DNA of 64,000 bases. Source: Syntrophomonas wolfei subsp. methylbutyratica. Lineage in GTDB: Bacteria > Bacillota > Syntrophomonadia > Syntrophomonadales > Syntrophomonadaceae. Of this stretch, positions 7,956 to 16,531 are shown in pieces; the stretch's first letter is position 1, and the number at the start of each line of letters is the position of its first letter. The stretch covers positions 156,009-220,008 of the forward strand of contig NZ_BBQT01000004.1 of assembly GCF_001570625.1 (NCBI RefSeq), given 5' to 3'. The position numbers were made by a program, and so were the translations under genes. The notes below the pieces were generated by a model. It saw nothing but the letters and a program-made list of their open reading frames with translations, was not told where the DNA came from and made no database searches.

Positions 7956-8243
7956 GTGGATATAGGCGATATGAAGGTTATTAATATCGTGGAGGAACTG
8001 GTGTGGGAATGCTTTAAGGAAATAATGGAGCACCGCCCGGGAATATGCCGTTGTGACCGCTGTGTGGCTGATGTCTGTGCGCTAGCTTTGAACAAGATGA
8101 AACCTCGTTATGTGGCCAGTAACAAAGGCGAAACCATCTCCAAAGCCGCTTTTTTAGAAAAAGAATTAAAGATAAAGCTGCTGGTTGCCGTGGCTGATGC
8201 GGTGGAGAGAGTAAATGCCAATCCCCGGCATGAAATGGAGTAG
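7956..8243 (+). CDS. ComFB-like late competence protein
   Basis: The 95-residue protein resembles ComFB: INIVEELVWECFKEIM, then a CRCDRCVADVCALALN block in which four Cys could bind metal, and the ending YVASNKGE, a typical ComFB feature. ComFB is encoded with the competence operon comF in Bacillus; cyanobacterial relatives bind cyclic nucleotides. Here it stands alone between fmdB and rnhA. GTG 7956 follows AGGTGG by 5 bp; ATG 7971 and GTG 7947 are alternatives. It lies 3 bp before rnhA, so the two may be co-transcribed. Confidence 0.78.
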   Translation: MDIGDMKVINIVEELVWECFKEIMEHRPGICRCDRCVADVCALALNKMKPRYVASNKGETISKAAFLEKELKIKLLVAVADAVERVNANPRHEME

Positions 8244-8246
8244 AAA

Positions 8247-8687
8247 ATGAAAGAGATAATAATTTACACTGATGGGGCTTGTTCGGGAAACCCGGGACCG
8301 GGAGGCTGGGGAGCCGTACTTATATATGGAGAGCATCAAAAAGAAATTGCCGGGGCTGAAGCTGATACCACCAACCAGCGTATGGAATTGATGGCGGTAA
8401 TAGAAGCTTTGAAGGCTATAAAGGGCAGCGGTTGGGAGATCAGGGTTCATTCCGACAGCGCCTATTTTATAAATGCAATTCAAAAGGGTTGGCTGGAGAA
8501 TTGGCAAAGGAATGGCTGGAAGAACAGCAAAAAAGAGGACGTGGCCAACCAGGATCTATGGAAAGCACTTATTCCCTTGCTGCGAAAGAATCGGGTACGA
8601 GTAGAAAAGGTTAAAGGTCATTCCGGCGACAGGTGGAATGAACGCTGTGACCAGTTGGCCCGTAATGCCATAAAAGGCTTGGGCTAA
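8247..8687 (+). CDS. rnhA: Ribonuclease HI
   Basis: The 146-residue enzyme degrades the RNA strand of RNA-DNA hybrids. The DEDD catalytic residues are visible: Asp in YTDGACSGNPGPGG (residue 8), Glu in NQRMELMA (about 47), Asp in VHSDSAYF (about 69) and Asp in WNERCDQLAR (about 133), plus the flexible-loop His in KGHSGD. Length is typical of type 1 RNase HI. It starts 4 bp after the comFB-like stop codon, and that gene's end supplies the GGAGTAG ribosome binding site. Confidence 0.95.
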   Translation: MKEIIIYTDGACSGNPGPGGWGAVLIYGEHQKEIAGAEADTTNQRMELMAVIEALKAIKGSGWEIRVHSDSAYFINAIQKGWLENWQRNGWKNSKKEDVANQDLWKALIPLLRKNRVRVEKVKGHSGDRWNERCDQLARNAIKGLG

Positions 8688-8719
8688 GTAGTAATGCGGT
8701 AAATTTATAGTCTGCGAAT

Positions 8720-8951
8720 GACTCTGCAAAAACCCCTTTTTGTTGCATAGGGTTGCATAAATATGCAAAGCGAGCGTTGGCGAAGCATGGATGCTTCACC
8801 CTGCACCCTGCGGGCACTTCTGATGCTCTCTGTGGTCGCTATTTAGGTTGCACCCTGTCGGGTACGCCTGATGCTCCCTTCGGTCGCTATTTAGGTTGCT
8901 GAGCGGAATATTTATGCAAGGAAATGCATATTTATACTTTTTGCAGTAGAA
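8720..8951. mobile_element. MITE-like element copy B (232 bp)
   Basis: The left end GACTCTGCAAAAACCCC and the right end TTTTTGCAGTAGAAGT are degenerate terminal inverted repeats, with the usual TTGCATAAATATGCAAAGCG sub-terminal block. The core holds two tandem versions of a roughly 48-bp module running from CACCCTG through CTGATGCTC to CGCTATTTAGGTTG. No target duplication is visible. It occupies the gap between rnhA and the next gene. Confidence 0.75.
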
Positions 8952-8984
8952 GTAAAACTTGTCATGTTTTGTGGAGGGTAACTC

Positions 8985-9638
8985 GTGAAGAAGCTGGAAC
9001 TATATAGCGGAACGGAACAGGGAAGACCGGCGGTAGGCATTAGAATAGGAGGAGAAGCCAGTATTCAGGATTTGCTGGATCTCTGGCAACCTCTCTGTGA
9101 TGACAGCGAGCTGTTCAAATCCTATGCCGCCGATAACCACGCTGCTTGCCGGGGGTGCTTGCATAATTGCTGCCAGACGGCTTATGTAATTCCCGATTTT
9201 ATTTCCTTTAAAAAGATGGCCGCTCATTTGCACTTGACTTATAAGGAATTCCTCTCCGCTGACTTTTTTGATGCGGAGAAATTGGAAGCGGGAATTATTC
9301 GGATGAAGCCCAATCCCTGCATATTTTTACGGGATAATATCTGCAGTATTTACCCCTGGCGCTCTCTCATCTGCCGTTTTTATATCTGTTGCCAGTTGAT
9401 GGGGGATAGCGAGCAGCTGATCTATTCCATCTGCTGGAGCGGGTCGGCGGCCACCCAGCTCTTTGCCGAACAAGAAGGACTCATCAACAGCAACGGAAGC
9501 GGAGCTTTGAGCAGTTTTGATTTGATGTTTAAAAGGCTAATGGACGAGTACCGCTTTGATCCCCGGGTTCAGCTTTTCTTACAGGCCGATGATTACCGCG
9601 ATATTCCTCTCTCGGCTTTTACTGCTGCCGATATTTAA
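8985..9638 (+). CDS. YkgJ-type cysteine-cluster protein
   Basis: The 217-residue protein has the YkgJ/Fli-associated cysteine cluster: CRGCLHNCCQ near residue 55, CIFL...CSIY...PWRSLICRFYICC between about 115 and 145. This family is predicted to bind zinc or an iron-sulfur cluster; no reaction is assigned. GTG 8985 follows GTGGAGGGTAAC at a normal distance. MITE copy B lies immediately upstream and could influence its expression. Confidence 0.75.
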   Translation: MKKLELYSGTEQGRPAVGIRIGGEASIQDLLDLWQPLCDDSELFKSYAADNHAACRGCLHNCCQTAYVIPDFISFKKMAAHLHLTYKEFLSADFFDAEKLEAGIIRMKPNPCIFLRDNICSIYPWRSLICRFYICCQLMGDSEQLIYSICWSGSAATQLFAEQEGLINSNGSGALSSFDLMFKRLMDEYRFDPRVQLFLQADDYRDIPLSAFTAADI

Positions 9639-9810
9639 AAATCCTTCAACAATATTGCAAGATTCTGGCTTTTCAGCTTTTTTTCCTGCTCGTGCAGGAT
9701 TTTGAGCCGGGGAAAGGAATATATAAAGTTGGTGCATTTTTTGATTTTGGAGGTGAGAAAACTCGAATTTTAGTAATAATTATGAAATGATGATAAAGGG
9801 AGGTAAAAAA

Positions 9811-11010
9811 TTGATAAGGGGAAGAAAATCGAGATGGGCCATGCTGCTCTGCCTGCTACTGGCCGTGGCGTTGCTCGCCGGCTGCAGCAGCAACAAGGAA
9901 GCAGCCGAGGGCAATAAGGATGCGGACAAGAGCCAGGAAGAAGCAATCAAACTGGGTTTCCTGGGAGCAACTACCGGTGATGTGGCCAACTATGGCATTC
10001 CCGGTAAAAAGGGAATGGAAATGGCTATTGATGATTTGAACGCCCAGGGTGGTATATTAGGTAAGAAGGTAGAAGGGGTCTATGAAGATAATAAAGGTGA
10101 AAATTCAGAAATAGCTCTGATTGCCACCAAATACATTACCAGGGATAAAGTTGTGGCCATGGTGGGTGATCCCTGTACCGGTCTAACCAAAGTAGCTGCT
10201 GATATAGCTCAAAAGAACAAAGTAGTTATATTTTCCGCCGGGGCTACGGGCACCGGTGTGGTAGAAATTGGGGATTATGTATTCCGCAACACCCTTTTGG
10301 ACCAATTCGCCGTTCCTTCCGTGGTTGATTGGATGATGAACAGCAAGGGATGGAAGAACTTTGCCATAATAACTTCGCTTAATATTGGCTATAGCACCGC
10401 CCTGACCCCGGTTTTCCAGGAAGCCATCAAGGCCAAAGGCGGGAAGATTGTAATTGAAGATACCATAAATAATGGGGAAACGGATTTCACCGCCCAGATT
10501 ACCAAACTGAAGAATGCCGGGGCGGATGTTCTGGTATTTACCGGCTACTACCGTGAAGCAGCCCTGTTGCAAAATGAAGCCAAAAAACAGGGATTGGATA
10601 TCACCCTCTTAGGTGGGGATGGCCTTTATGGACACGACTTGATTAAACTGGGCAAAGATGCGGTGGAAGAAAAGGTAATATACTATTGCGGCTTCAGCAG
10701 TGATCAGCCCAGTCCCGAGACAGACGCTTTTATCAAAAAGTATGTAGAAAGATTTAAGGAACAACCGGATATGTTCTCCGCCCAGTATTATGATGCAGTT
10801 ATGATCCTGGCCAAAGCCATGACCGATGCCAAGAGCACCGACCCTGCAGTGTTTAAGGACGAACTGGCCAGGTTAAAGGATTATCCGGGAGTATCTGGAA
10901 ACACTACCTTCAGGGCCGATCGGGAACCAATAAAGAGCCCGATTTGTCTCATTACGGTTAAAGACGGAGAATTCTTCCTCCTGGAAAAGATTCCAGTAAA
11001 AGTTCAGTAA
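9811..11010 (+). CDS. livJ: Branched-chain amino acid ABC transporter, substrate-binding lipoprotein
   Basis: The 399-residue periplasmic-binding protein of the LivJ type has a signal peptide with lipobox LLAGC (cleavage before Cys about residue 22) and a Ser/Asn/Glu-rich linker. The mature part shows the family's LGATTGDVANYG, GMEMAIDDLNAQGG and GDPCTG segments that line the amino-acid site. TTG 9811 is preceded by AAAGGGAGG; the ATG at 9787 would place that site inside the gene. It is followed by livH, livM and livG. The ligand may be leucine/isoleucine/valine or another amide or acid. Confidence 0.92.
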   Translation: MIRGRKSRWAMLLCLLLAVALLAGCSSNKEAAEGNKDADKSQEEAIKLGFLGATTGDVANYGIPGKKGMEMAIDDLNAQGGILGKKVEGVYEDNKGENSEIALIATKYITRDKVVAMVGDPCTGLTKVAADIAQKNKVVIFSAGATGTGVVEIGDYVFRNTLLDQFAVPSVVDWMMNSKGWKNFAIITSLNIGYSTALTPVFQEAIKAKGGKIVIEDTINNGETDFTAQITKLKNAGADVLVFTGYYREAALLQNEAKKQGLDITLLGGDGLYGHDLIKLGKDAVEEKVIYYCGFSSDQPSPETDAFIKKYVERFKEQPDMFSAQYYDAVMILAKAMTDAKSTDPAVFKDELARLKDYPGVSGNTTFRADREPIKSPICLITVKDGEFFLLEKIPVKVQ

Positions 11011-11035
11011 GCCTGAATAAATAATGGAGTGCAGT

Positions 11036-11062
11036 GATAGCCCGCCCTCTGGGCAGGCTATC
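11036..11062. terminator. Inverted repeat after livJ
   Basis: GATAGCCCGCCC (11036-11047 region) pairs with GGGCAGGCTATC around a 3-nt loop; one mismatch. There is no adjacent T-run, so it may act as a transcript stabiliser that sets high binding-protein to permease ratios rather than as a full terminator. Confidence 0.6.
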
Positions 11063-11070
11063 ACCTAACT

Positions 11071-11122
11071 TTTAGGGGTATTGTAAAAAGGCCCTGAGGG
11101 ACTTTTTTACAATAACCCTAAA
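11071..11122. terminator. Long inverted repeat, probable bidirectional terminator
   Basis: The arms 11071-11089 and 11104-11122 are complementary over 19 bp with one mismatch and contain runs of A and T at both sides of a 14-nt loop. It lies between livJ and livH. Together with the hairpin just before it, it would give partial termination after the abundant binding protein. Confidence 0.65.
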
Positions 11123-11165
11123 AAATTTACAACAATAATCGCGCCAAGCGTCAGGGAGGAAATTT

Positions 11166-12041
11166 ATGTTCTGGGAACAATTGCTGAACGGTCTGACCCT
11201 GGGAAGCACCTATGCCTTGATTGCCCTGGGTTATACCATGGTTTACGGAATAGTCCAACTGATTAATTTTGCCCATGGTGAGATTTATATGTTTGGAGCT
11301 TTTGCCGGGCTTATTCTGGTTTCATTCTTCGGTTTCAACTTGATAGCAGCTATGCTGGCAGCCATGCTTTTCTGCATGCTCTTGGGGATTTTGGTTGAAA
11401 GAATCGCCTATCGCCCCCTCCGGGGCAAGTCCTCCCGCCTTTCGGCACTGATCAGTGCGATTGGAGTATCTATTTTTCTTTCCACCCTGATGGCCCTGAT
11501 GGCTGGAACCAATACCCATCGCTACCCGGAAGTGATTGCCCATCAGTCTTACCATCTGGGCTCCCTGGATCTTTCCCTAATGCAGATACTCATTCTGGCG
11601 GTTTCGGCTCTGTTAATGATCGGCCTGCAATTCATGGTGCAGAAGACCCGTATAGGCAAAGCTATGCGGGCCTGTTCGCAGGATCTGGACGCTTCCTATC
11701 TGATGGGGATTAATGTCAACCGGGTTATTTCTTTCACCTTTGCCGTAGGATCGGCTCTGGCAGCTGCCGGGGGGGTAATGGTAGGGGTGTATTACAACGC
11801 GGTTTGGCCCTATATGGGAATGATGGCCGGCTTAAAAGCCTTTGCGGCAGCGGTGATGGGGGGAATCGGCTCCATACCGGGAGCGATGATCGGTGGTTTG
11901 AGCCTGGGGATAATGGAAATAATGGGGGTGGCCTACCTTTCCTCCTCCTATAAGGATGCTATTGCTTTCGGCATGTTAATTCTGGTTTTATTGATTCGTC
12001 CCCAGGGCTTGATGGGGCAGAAGATATCGAAGAAGGTGTAA
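11166..12041 (+). CDS. livH: Branched-chain amino acid ABC transporter permease LivH
   Basis: The 291-residue permease has about eight hydrophobic segments, the start WEQLLNGLTLGSTYALIALG, and the family signature INFAHGEIYMFGAF near residue 37. The conserved cytoplasmic loop AVMGGIGSIPGA occurs near residue 235. It pairs with LivM to form the membrane channel of the Liv-type importer. The ribosome binding site is AGGGAGGAAATTT. Confidence 0.93.
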   Translation: MFWEQLLNGLTLGSTYALIALGYTMVYGIVQLINFAHGEIYMFGAFAGLILVSFFGFNLIAAMLAAMLFCMLLGILVERIAYRPLRGKSSRLSALISAIGVSIFLSTLMALMAGTNTHRYPEVIAHQSYHLGSLDLSLMQILILAVSALLMIGLQFMVQKTRIGKAMRACSQDLDASYLMGINVNRVISFTFAVGSALAAAGGVMVGVYYNAVWPYMGMMAGLKAFAAAVMGGIGSIPGAMIGGLSLGIMEIMGVAYLSSSYKDAIAFGMLILVLLIRPQGLMGQKISKKV

Positions 12042-12043
12042 TA

Positions 12044-12940
12044 GTGAATGGTCTGGATGCAGCAATAACCCAATACATTGATCCCTATTACCTGCGCATA
12101 ATGATTTTGCTGGGAATAAATATTATCCTGGCCCTGGGCTTGAACCTGATTACCGGTGTTACCGGCCAGTTATCCATGGGCCATGCCGGATTTATGAGTA
12201 TTGGCGCTTATACCTCGGCCATTCTTTCCATGCAATTTGGCTTTTCCTATCTCATGGCACTACTTGCCGGGGCTGCGGTAGCGGCGTTTTTTGGCTTTTT
12301 GATCGGCATACCCACCCTGCGTCTGGAAGGCGACTACCTGGCTATGGTTACTATCGGTTTTGCCGAAATCATACGGGTATTTTTTCTTAATTTTGAACCC
12401 GGAGGCAAAGCAGTGGGATTATCGGGTATTCCCCAGCACACTAACTTCATTACCGTGTGGCTTATTGCTCTGCTCATTATCGCCCTTAATACCCGTTTGT
12501 TAAAATCCCGTATGGGGCGGGCCTTTTATGCCATCAGGGAAAACGAGATAGCCGCTGCATCGACCGGGATTGACACCACTCGCTTAAAAATACTGGCCTT
12601 TACTGCCGGTTCTTTTTTAGGCGGCCTGGGGGGAGGCCTGTACTCTCATTATATGTATTATATTAATCCGCAGGATTTCGGCTTTATGAAGTCGATTGAG
12701 CTTTTAAACATGGTTATACTGGGTGGAATGGGGAGCATTCCCGGTACCATTCTGGGTTCTTTTATACTTACCCTGGCCCCGGAAATGCTGCGTATTGTGG
12801 CGGAATACCGGCTTCTCTTCTACGGAGCCCTCTTGGTGATTCTGATGATTTTCCGTCCCAATGGGATTTTAGGCGATGTCCGCATATATGACCTTAAAAA
12901 GCGCTGGGGGCGAAAAGAGGTGAAAACATGCCAGTCTTGA
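12044..12940 (+). CDS. livM: Branched-chain amino acid ABC transporter permease LivM
   Basis: The 298-residue permease shows LivM hallmarks GQLSMGHAGFMSIGAY (residues 44-60) and VILGGMGSIPGTILG (about 225), with eight or more hydrophobic segments. GTG 12044 starts 2 bp after the livH stop, with AGAAGGTG inside livH as ribosome binding site. It overlaps livG by 13 bp. It forms a heterodimeric channel with LivH. Confidence 0.93.
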   Translation: MNGLDAAITQYIDPYYLRIMILLGINIILALGLNLITGVTGQLSMGHAGFMSIGAYTSAILSMQFGFSYLMALLAGAAVAAFFGFLIGIPTLRLEGDYLAMVTIGFAEIIRVFFLNFEPGGKAVGLSGIPQHTNFITVWLIALLIIALNTRLLKSRMGRAFYAIRENEIAAASTGIDTTRLKILAFTAGSFLGGLGGGLYSHYMYYINPQDFGFMKSIELLNMVILGGMGSIPGTILGSFILTLAPEMLRIVAEYRLLFYGALLVILMIFRPNGILGDVRIYDLKKRWGRKEVKTCQS

Positions 12941-13692
12941 CCCTGGAAGGAATCAGCCAGGAGTTCGGAGGTTTGAGGGCCCTGGATGGGGTGAATATGG
13001 TGGTGGAAGAAGGGGAGATTTTCGGTATTATCGGCCCTAATGGGGCGGGTAAAACCACTCTGTTTAATATTATCACCGGTATATATGTTCCCAGTGAAGG
13101 CGATTTGATTTTTAAGGAACGCAGGATCAACCGGATGGCCACCCATAATATCGCGCGCTTGGGCATAGGGCGGACTTTTCAAAATATTCGTCTTTTTAAT
13201 AAGCTTTCGGTTCTGGACAATGTGCGGGTCGGCAGCCACGGCATCAGCCGCAGCGGTTTCTTTAAAAGCCTCCTGGGACTGCCCTCCATGCTGCGGGAAG
13301 AAAAGGAGATTAAGAGCCGGGCTGAGGAATTGCTGGAGCTGGTAGGTCTTTATGATAAGAAGATGGAATATGCCGATAACCTGGCCTATGGGGAGCAAAG
13401 GCGGCTGGAGATTGCCCGGGCCCTGGCATTAAAGCCCAGTTTATTATTGCTGGACGAGCCTGCCGCCGGGATGAACAGCGGGGAAAAGGTCGAGCTGATG
13501 AAATTTATTGAGCAAATCAGGCAGGAAATGAAGCTTACTATTTTGTTGGTGGAGCATGATATGAGCCTGGTGATGACTATATGTGAGCGTATCGCTGTGC
13601 TGGATTACGGAAGAAAGATTGCCGAGGGTCCACCGGAGGAAATAAAAAATGATGAAAGGGTAATACAGTCGTATCTGGGAGTTGGGGCATGA
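12928..13692 (+). CDS. livG: Branched-chain amino acid ABC transporter ATPase LivG
   Basis: The 254-residue ATPase has Walker A GPNGAGKTT (residue 35-43), the LivG-type insertion with GIGRTFQNIRLF, a signature region AYGEQRRLEIARAL, Walker B LLLLDEPAAGMN and the H-loop His in VEHDM. The signature is AYGEQ rather than LSGGQ, which is usual in LivG/LivF. Liv importers normally use two ATPases, LivG and LivF; no livF follows here, so LivG may homodimerise or work with an unlinked LivF. It overlaps the EamA gene by 4 bp. Confidence 0.93.
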   Translation: MPVLTLEGISQEFGGLRALDGVNMVVEEGEIFGIIGPNGAGKTTLFNIITGIYVPSEGDLIFKERRINRMATHNIARLGIGRTFQNIRLFNKLSVLDNVRVGSHGISRSGFFKSLLGLPSMLREEKEIKSRAEELLELVGLYDKKMEYADNLAYGEQRRLEIARALALKPSLLLLDEPAAGMNSGEKVELMKFIEQIRQEMKLTILLVEHDMSLVMTICERIAVLDYGRKIAEGPPEEIKNDERVIQSYLGVGA

Positions 13693-14636
13693 GACCGGTT
13701 TTTATATATCTTTTGATTTTCTTTTCCGTGCTCTGTATGGCCACATCATCTATTATTATAAGGTTTTCCGCCGCGCCCGCCATGATAATTGCCCTCTATC
13801 GCGTAGTTTTCACTGCTGGCCTGGCAGCCCTGCTGGGAAGCCGGGATATCTTTCCCAATATCAAGAAGATGCCCCGCCGGGATTTTATTCTAATTATAAT
13901 AGCGGGGTTCTTCCTGGCCCTGCATTTTGCCTTCTGGATCAGCTCCCTCAACTATACCAGCATTCCCAGTTCGGTGCTTTTTACCAACCTGCAGGTGATT
14001 TTTGTTTTGCTTTTTTCCATTTTTATTCTCCGGGAAAAGATGAAACAGCAGGTGATAGCCGGTATAATAGTAGCCGTTTTGGGCAGCAGCCTCATTGCCG
14101 GCGGTGACCTGGGTTCAGGACGAATTTATGGAGATATGCTGGCTTTGCTGAGTGGTTTTTTTGTTGCCGTTTATTTTATCATCGGACGCTATGTGCGGGT
14201 GCGGGTAGATGTTTGGCCTTATACCTCTATGGTAGCGCTGGTGGCGGTTCTGGTATTGCTCCCGGCTTCGGCCCTGGCTGGCTTGCCTTTGGTTTCCTAT
14301 CCCCCACGGGAATGGATTTTGTTTTTATTGCTGGCCCTGGGACCGGGCCTGGCTGGCCACGGGATTCTCAACTGGGCTTTAAAATATGTAAAGGCTCCCA
14401 TTGTGGCAGTATCAATACTGGGAGAATCAGTGGGAGCCAGTATACTTGCTTTTTTGGTCTTTGGCGAGCTCTTGCTCTGGTACCAAATGATAGGTGGAGT
14501 CCTCATCCTCCTGGGCATTTATGTGGCGGCCGTCAATGAGGCCCGCAGCGGGGAGCAGCATTTAAGACGGAAGACGGAAGACAGAAAACGGAGGGTGGAA
14601 AACGGAGGACGGAAGACGGAGAATGTCGGTGATTAG
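13689..14636 (+). CDS. EamA/DMT-family transporter
   Basis: The 315-residue protein has ten hydrophobic segments in two EamA repeats (about 1-135 and 145-280), with the typical ALYRVVFTAG, SSLNYTSIPSSVLF and LGESVGASILAFLVFGE motifs. EamA carriers export metabolites or amino acids by antiport; the substrate is unknown. The start overlaps the livG stop (ATGA). The last 30 or so residues (from about 285) are charged and come from a purine-rich repeat tract, so the true C terminus has probably been extended by that tract. Confidence 0.85.
   Translation: MRPVFIYLLIFFSVLCMATSSIIIRFSAAPAMIIALYRVVFTAGLAALLGSRDIFPNIKKMPRRDFILIIIAGFFLALHFAFWISSLNYTSIPSSVLFTNLQVIFVLLFSIFILREKMKQQVIAGIIVAVLGSSLIAGGDLGSGRIYGDMLALLSGFFVAVYFIIGRYVRVRVDVWPYTSMVALVAVLVLLPASALAGLPLVSYPPREWILFLLLALGPGLAGHGILNWALKYVKAPIVAVSILGESVGASILAFLVFGELLLWYQMIGGVLILLGIYVAAVNEARSGEQHLRRKTEDRKRRVENGGRKTENVGD
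14564..14625 (+). repeat. Purine-rich imperfect tandem repeat
   Basis: About six imperfect 8-12 bp units of the type GGAAGACGGA follow one another, almost without pyrimidines except C in GACGG. They form the last codons of the EamA gene. Such tracts can arise by slippage and may alter the protein end between strains. Confidence 0.7.
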
Positions 14637-14747
14637 AAGGAGCGCTAACTCATCGGAGGTTGTGGCCCGGCACTTGGGCAAAATTACTTCGAGTTAAATA
14701 GATATAATTGACACTGAGTGCCGGGCCCTGGGGGGTTAGCGAAAATT

Positions 14748-14774
14748 CACGGGGACAAGGGACCTGTCCCCGTG
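14748..14774. repeat. REP-like palindrome with GGGGACA arms
   Basis: CACGGGGACA pairs with TGTCCCCGTG across the 7-nt loop AGGGACC. Palindromes built from GGGGAC and GTCCC blocks are common in Firmicute intergenic DNA and are often linked to REP-associated transposases. It lies between converging genes and could also stop transcripts from both. Confidence 0.65.
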
Positions 14775-14795
14775 TCCCAGGCCGGTTAAATATTT

Positions 14796-15776
14796 TTATT
14801 TATAAAGTGTGGTCAAACGGGTGCCGGGGAAATACTGTCCCACGATTTGCTTGGCCTTTTTACCTTCCTTGGCCATGGTATAAGCTCCCCATTGTTCCAT
14901 CCCGCAGCCGTGACCCCAGCCGCTGCCTTTAAAGACGATATTATTGCCCTCTGCCTTAACACTGCTTAATACCGTGGAATACAAGCGGTCAAAGCCTATT
15001 TTCTCGCGGAGCATGGCAGCAGGCATGGAAGTCTTGCCGGCGCTTATGGTCAGAGCACGGCCGGAAGGACCTCTCTTGCTGATTCTTATATCATCCAAAG
15101 GACCGGCTTTAGCCCCCATAATATTTTTCACTTCCCAGCGGGGCACTTTTACTGTCCAGCTTTTGTATTTAGCCGGGGCATATTTCATACCATTGGTCTT
15201 TACTGGAACGATATAGGCTGAGGCTTTATTCTTTAATTTCGGAAAGCCTTCGCTTATGCTGGCGGTCTTGTCTTTGGATAGAGAGTGGAAGAGAGCATAA
15301 ACGAACTTGCCATTATAGGTAAGAACCTGACCCCGGGTGGCATTTACCGCTTTGGAGATAGCCGGGGTAATTTTCTTTTCATCGTAGGCTTGAAATTCTG
15401 TATGGTCATCACTGGCATCGGTATTATGCTTTTGCCGAGTGCCGTTTTCATATTCCAGAAGGGCCAGGGTCATGGTTCGAGCTACAATCGCTTGGGCTTT
15501 CAGTGCTTCCGGGGGATATTTAGGTCCGATTTCTGCTGCCACAACCCCTTTCAGGTACTCTTCCAGTTTTAAATTCTGTTTTTCTCCGGTAGCTTTTCGA
15601 AATAGAGTGATATTTGGTTCTGTCTTATATTTACTTACCTCGCGAGCCATTTTTACTGATTTTAAGGGTTTGGGGGCCGGCTTTTGTGCTTGCTTCTGGC
15701 AGCCGCCGACAAAGGCCAGGAAACAAACAAGCAAGATAGAGACTAGGATTGCCAGACACTTATTCTTCCTCAACAA
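14796..15776 (-). CDS. SpoIID/LytB-domain lipoprotein
   Basis: The 326-residue product begins with a lipoprotein signal (lipobox AFVGGC, Cys about residue 26) followed by a Lys/Pro-rich linker. The rest matches the SpoIID domain: LEEYLKGVVAAEIGPKYPPEALKAQAIVARTM in successive segments, then a C-terminal GSGWGHGCGMEQWGAYTMA with the family's GxGxGHGxGMxQxGA motif. SpoIID is a peptidoglycan lytic transglycosylase that drives engulfment in sporulation; this is a SpoIID-like paralogue because there is no SpoIID-specific context. TTG 15776 follows AAAGGAG. Confidence 0.85.
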   Translation of the reverse strand: MLRKNKCLAILVSILLVCFLAFVGGCQKQAQKPAPKPLKSVKMAREVSKYKTEPNITLFRKATGEKQNLKLEEYLKGVVAAEIGPKYPPEALKAQAIVARTMTLALLEYENGTRQKHNTDASDDHTEFQAYDEKKITPAISKAVNATRGQVLTYNGKFVYALFHSLSKDKTASISEGFPKLKNKASAYIVPVKTNGMKYAPAKYKSWTVKVPRWEVKNIMGAKAGPLDDIRISKRGPSGRALTISAGKTSMPAAMLREKIGFDRLYSTVLSSVKAEGNNIVFKGSGWGHGCGMEQWGAYTMAKEGKKAKQIVGQYFPGTRLTTLYK

Positions 15777-15890
15777 GCAGATCGCTCCTTTACTTTTCGA
15801 TTAGTTTACCCTGCGGACAATATGCCTATGTCTGGCAAACTCAGGGACTTTTCGACTGGGCAAGACAAGGATATTGATATATAATAGGAT

Positions 15891-15914
15891 GTCAAGGGGG
15901 ACGGTCCTTTTGAC
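15891..15914. repeat. REP-like imperfect palindrome
   Basis: GTCAA and TTGAC flank a GGGGGACGGTCC centre. The block GGACGGTCCTTTTG also occurs, inverted, near 63738-63751 at the edge of the insertion sequence at the end of the window. No gene product is implied. Confidence 0.45.
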
Positions 15915-15988
15915 ACGCTTTTAACACGGTAACCCCTACACCTTACTCCTTACTTTTCTTACTAAAATGGGAATTAGGAGGGACCTGC

Positions 15989-16447
15989 TTGCAAATTGTG
16001 CTGGTGGAGCCGGAAATCCCGCAGAATACGGGAAATATCGCCAGAACTTGTGCTTTAACCAAAACGGCTCTACACCTGGTCAAACCTTTGGGTTTTTCAC
16101 TGGCCGACCGTTTTTTAAAAAGAGCCGGTCTTGACTATTGGGATAAGGTTGAGATACAACTATGGGAAAGCTTTGGGGATTTGCTGGAGGCAAATCCGGG
16201 GGCAGTATTTTTTTTGGCCACTACCCGGGCAGGACAAGCCTACCATCAGGTAAGTTACCCTCAAGATAGCTGGCTGGTATTCGGGCGGGAAAGCAGTGGA
16301 TTACCTGTTTCTATTTTAAAAAGCTTTCCCGATACCCAGATTCGCATCCCTATGCAGGACATCGGCCGTTCTCTTAACTTGTCCAATTCGGTAGCCATTA
16401 TATTATACGAAGCATTGAGACAGAATTCATTCCCGGGTTTACTATAA
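15989..16447 (+). CDS. trmL: tRNA (cytidine/uridine-2'-O-)-methyltransferase TrmL
   Basis: The 152-residue SPOUT enzyme methylates the 2'-O of the wobble base 34 in certain leucine tRNAs. The three SPOUT motifs are present: EPEIPQNTGNIART (residues 6-19), LVFGRESSGLP (about 96-106) and IPMQDIGRSLNLSNSVAI (about 120-137), which builds the trefoil knot and SAM site. TTG 15989 is preceded by TTAGGAGGGA. A strong terminator follows at 16484. Confidence 0.93.
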   Translation: MQIVLVEPEIPQNTGNIARTCALTKTALHLVKPLGFSLADRFLKRAGLDYWDKVEIQLWESFGDLLEANPGAVFFLATTRAGQAYHQVSYPQDSWLVFGRESSGLPVSILKSFPDTQIRIPMQDIGRSLNLSNSVAIILYEALRQNSFPGLL

Positions 16448-16483
16448 CTGGCAAATATCTTCTATAAATGAAAAGACAAAAAG

Positions 16484-16510
16484 AAAAACCCCGGTAGGGG
16501 TTTTTGTTTA
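16484..16510. terminator. Rho-independent terminator, bidirectional
   Basis: AAAAACCCC and GGGGTTTTT form a 9-bp stem with a GGTA loop, followed by GTTTA. The flanking A- and T-runs let it serve both trmL (+) and the converging ferredoxin gene (-). Confidence 0.9.
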
Positions 16511-16531
16511 TTAATAATCGTAGCGTTGCAT

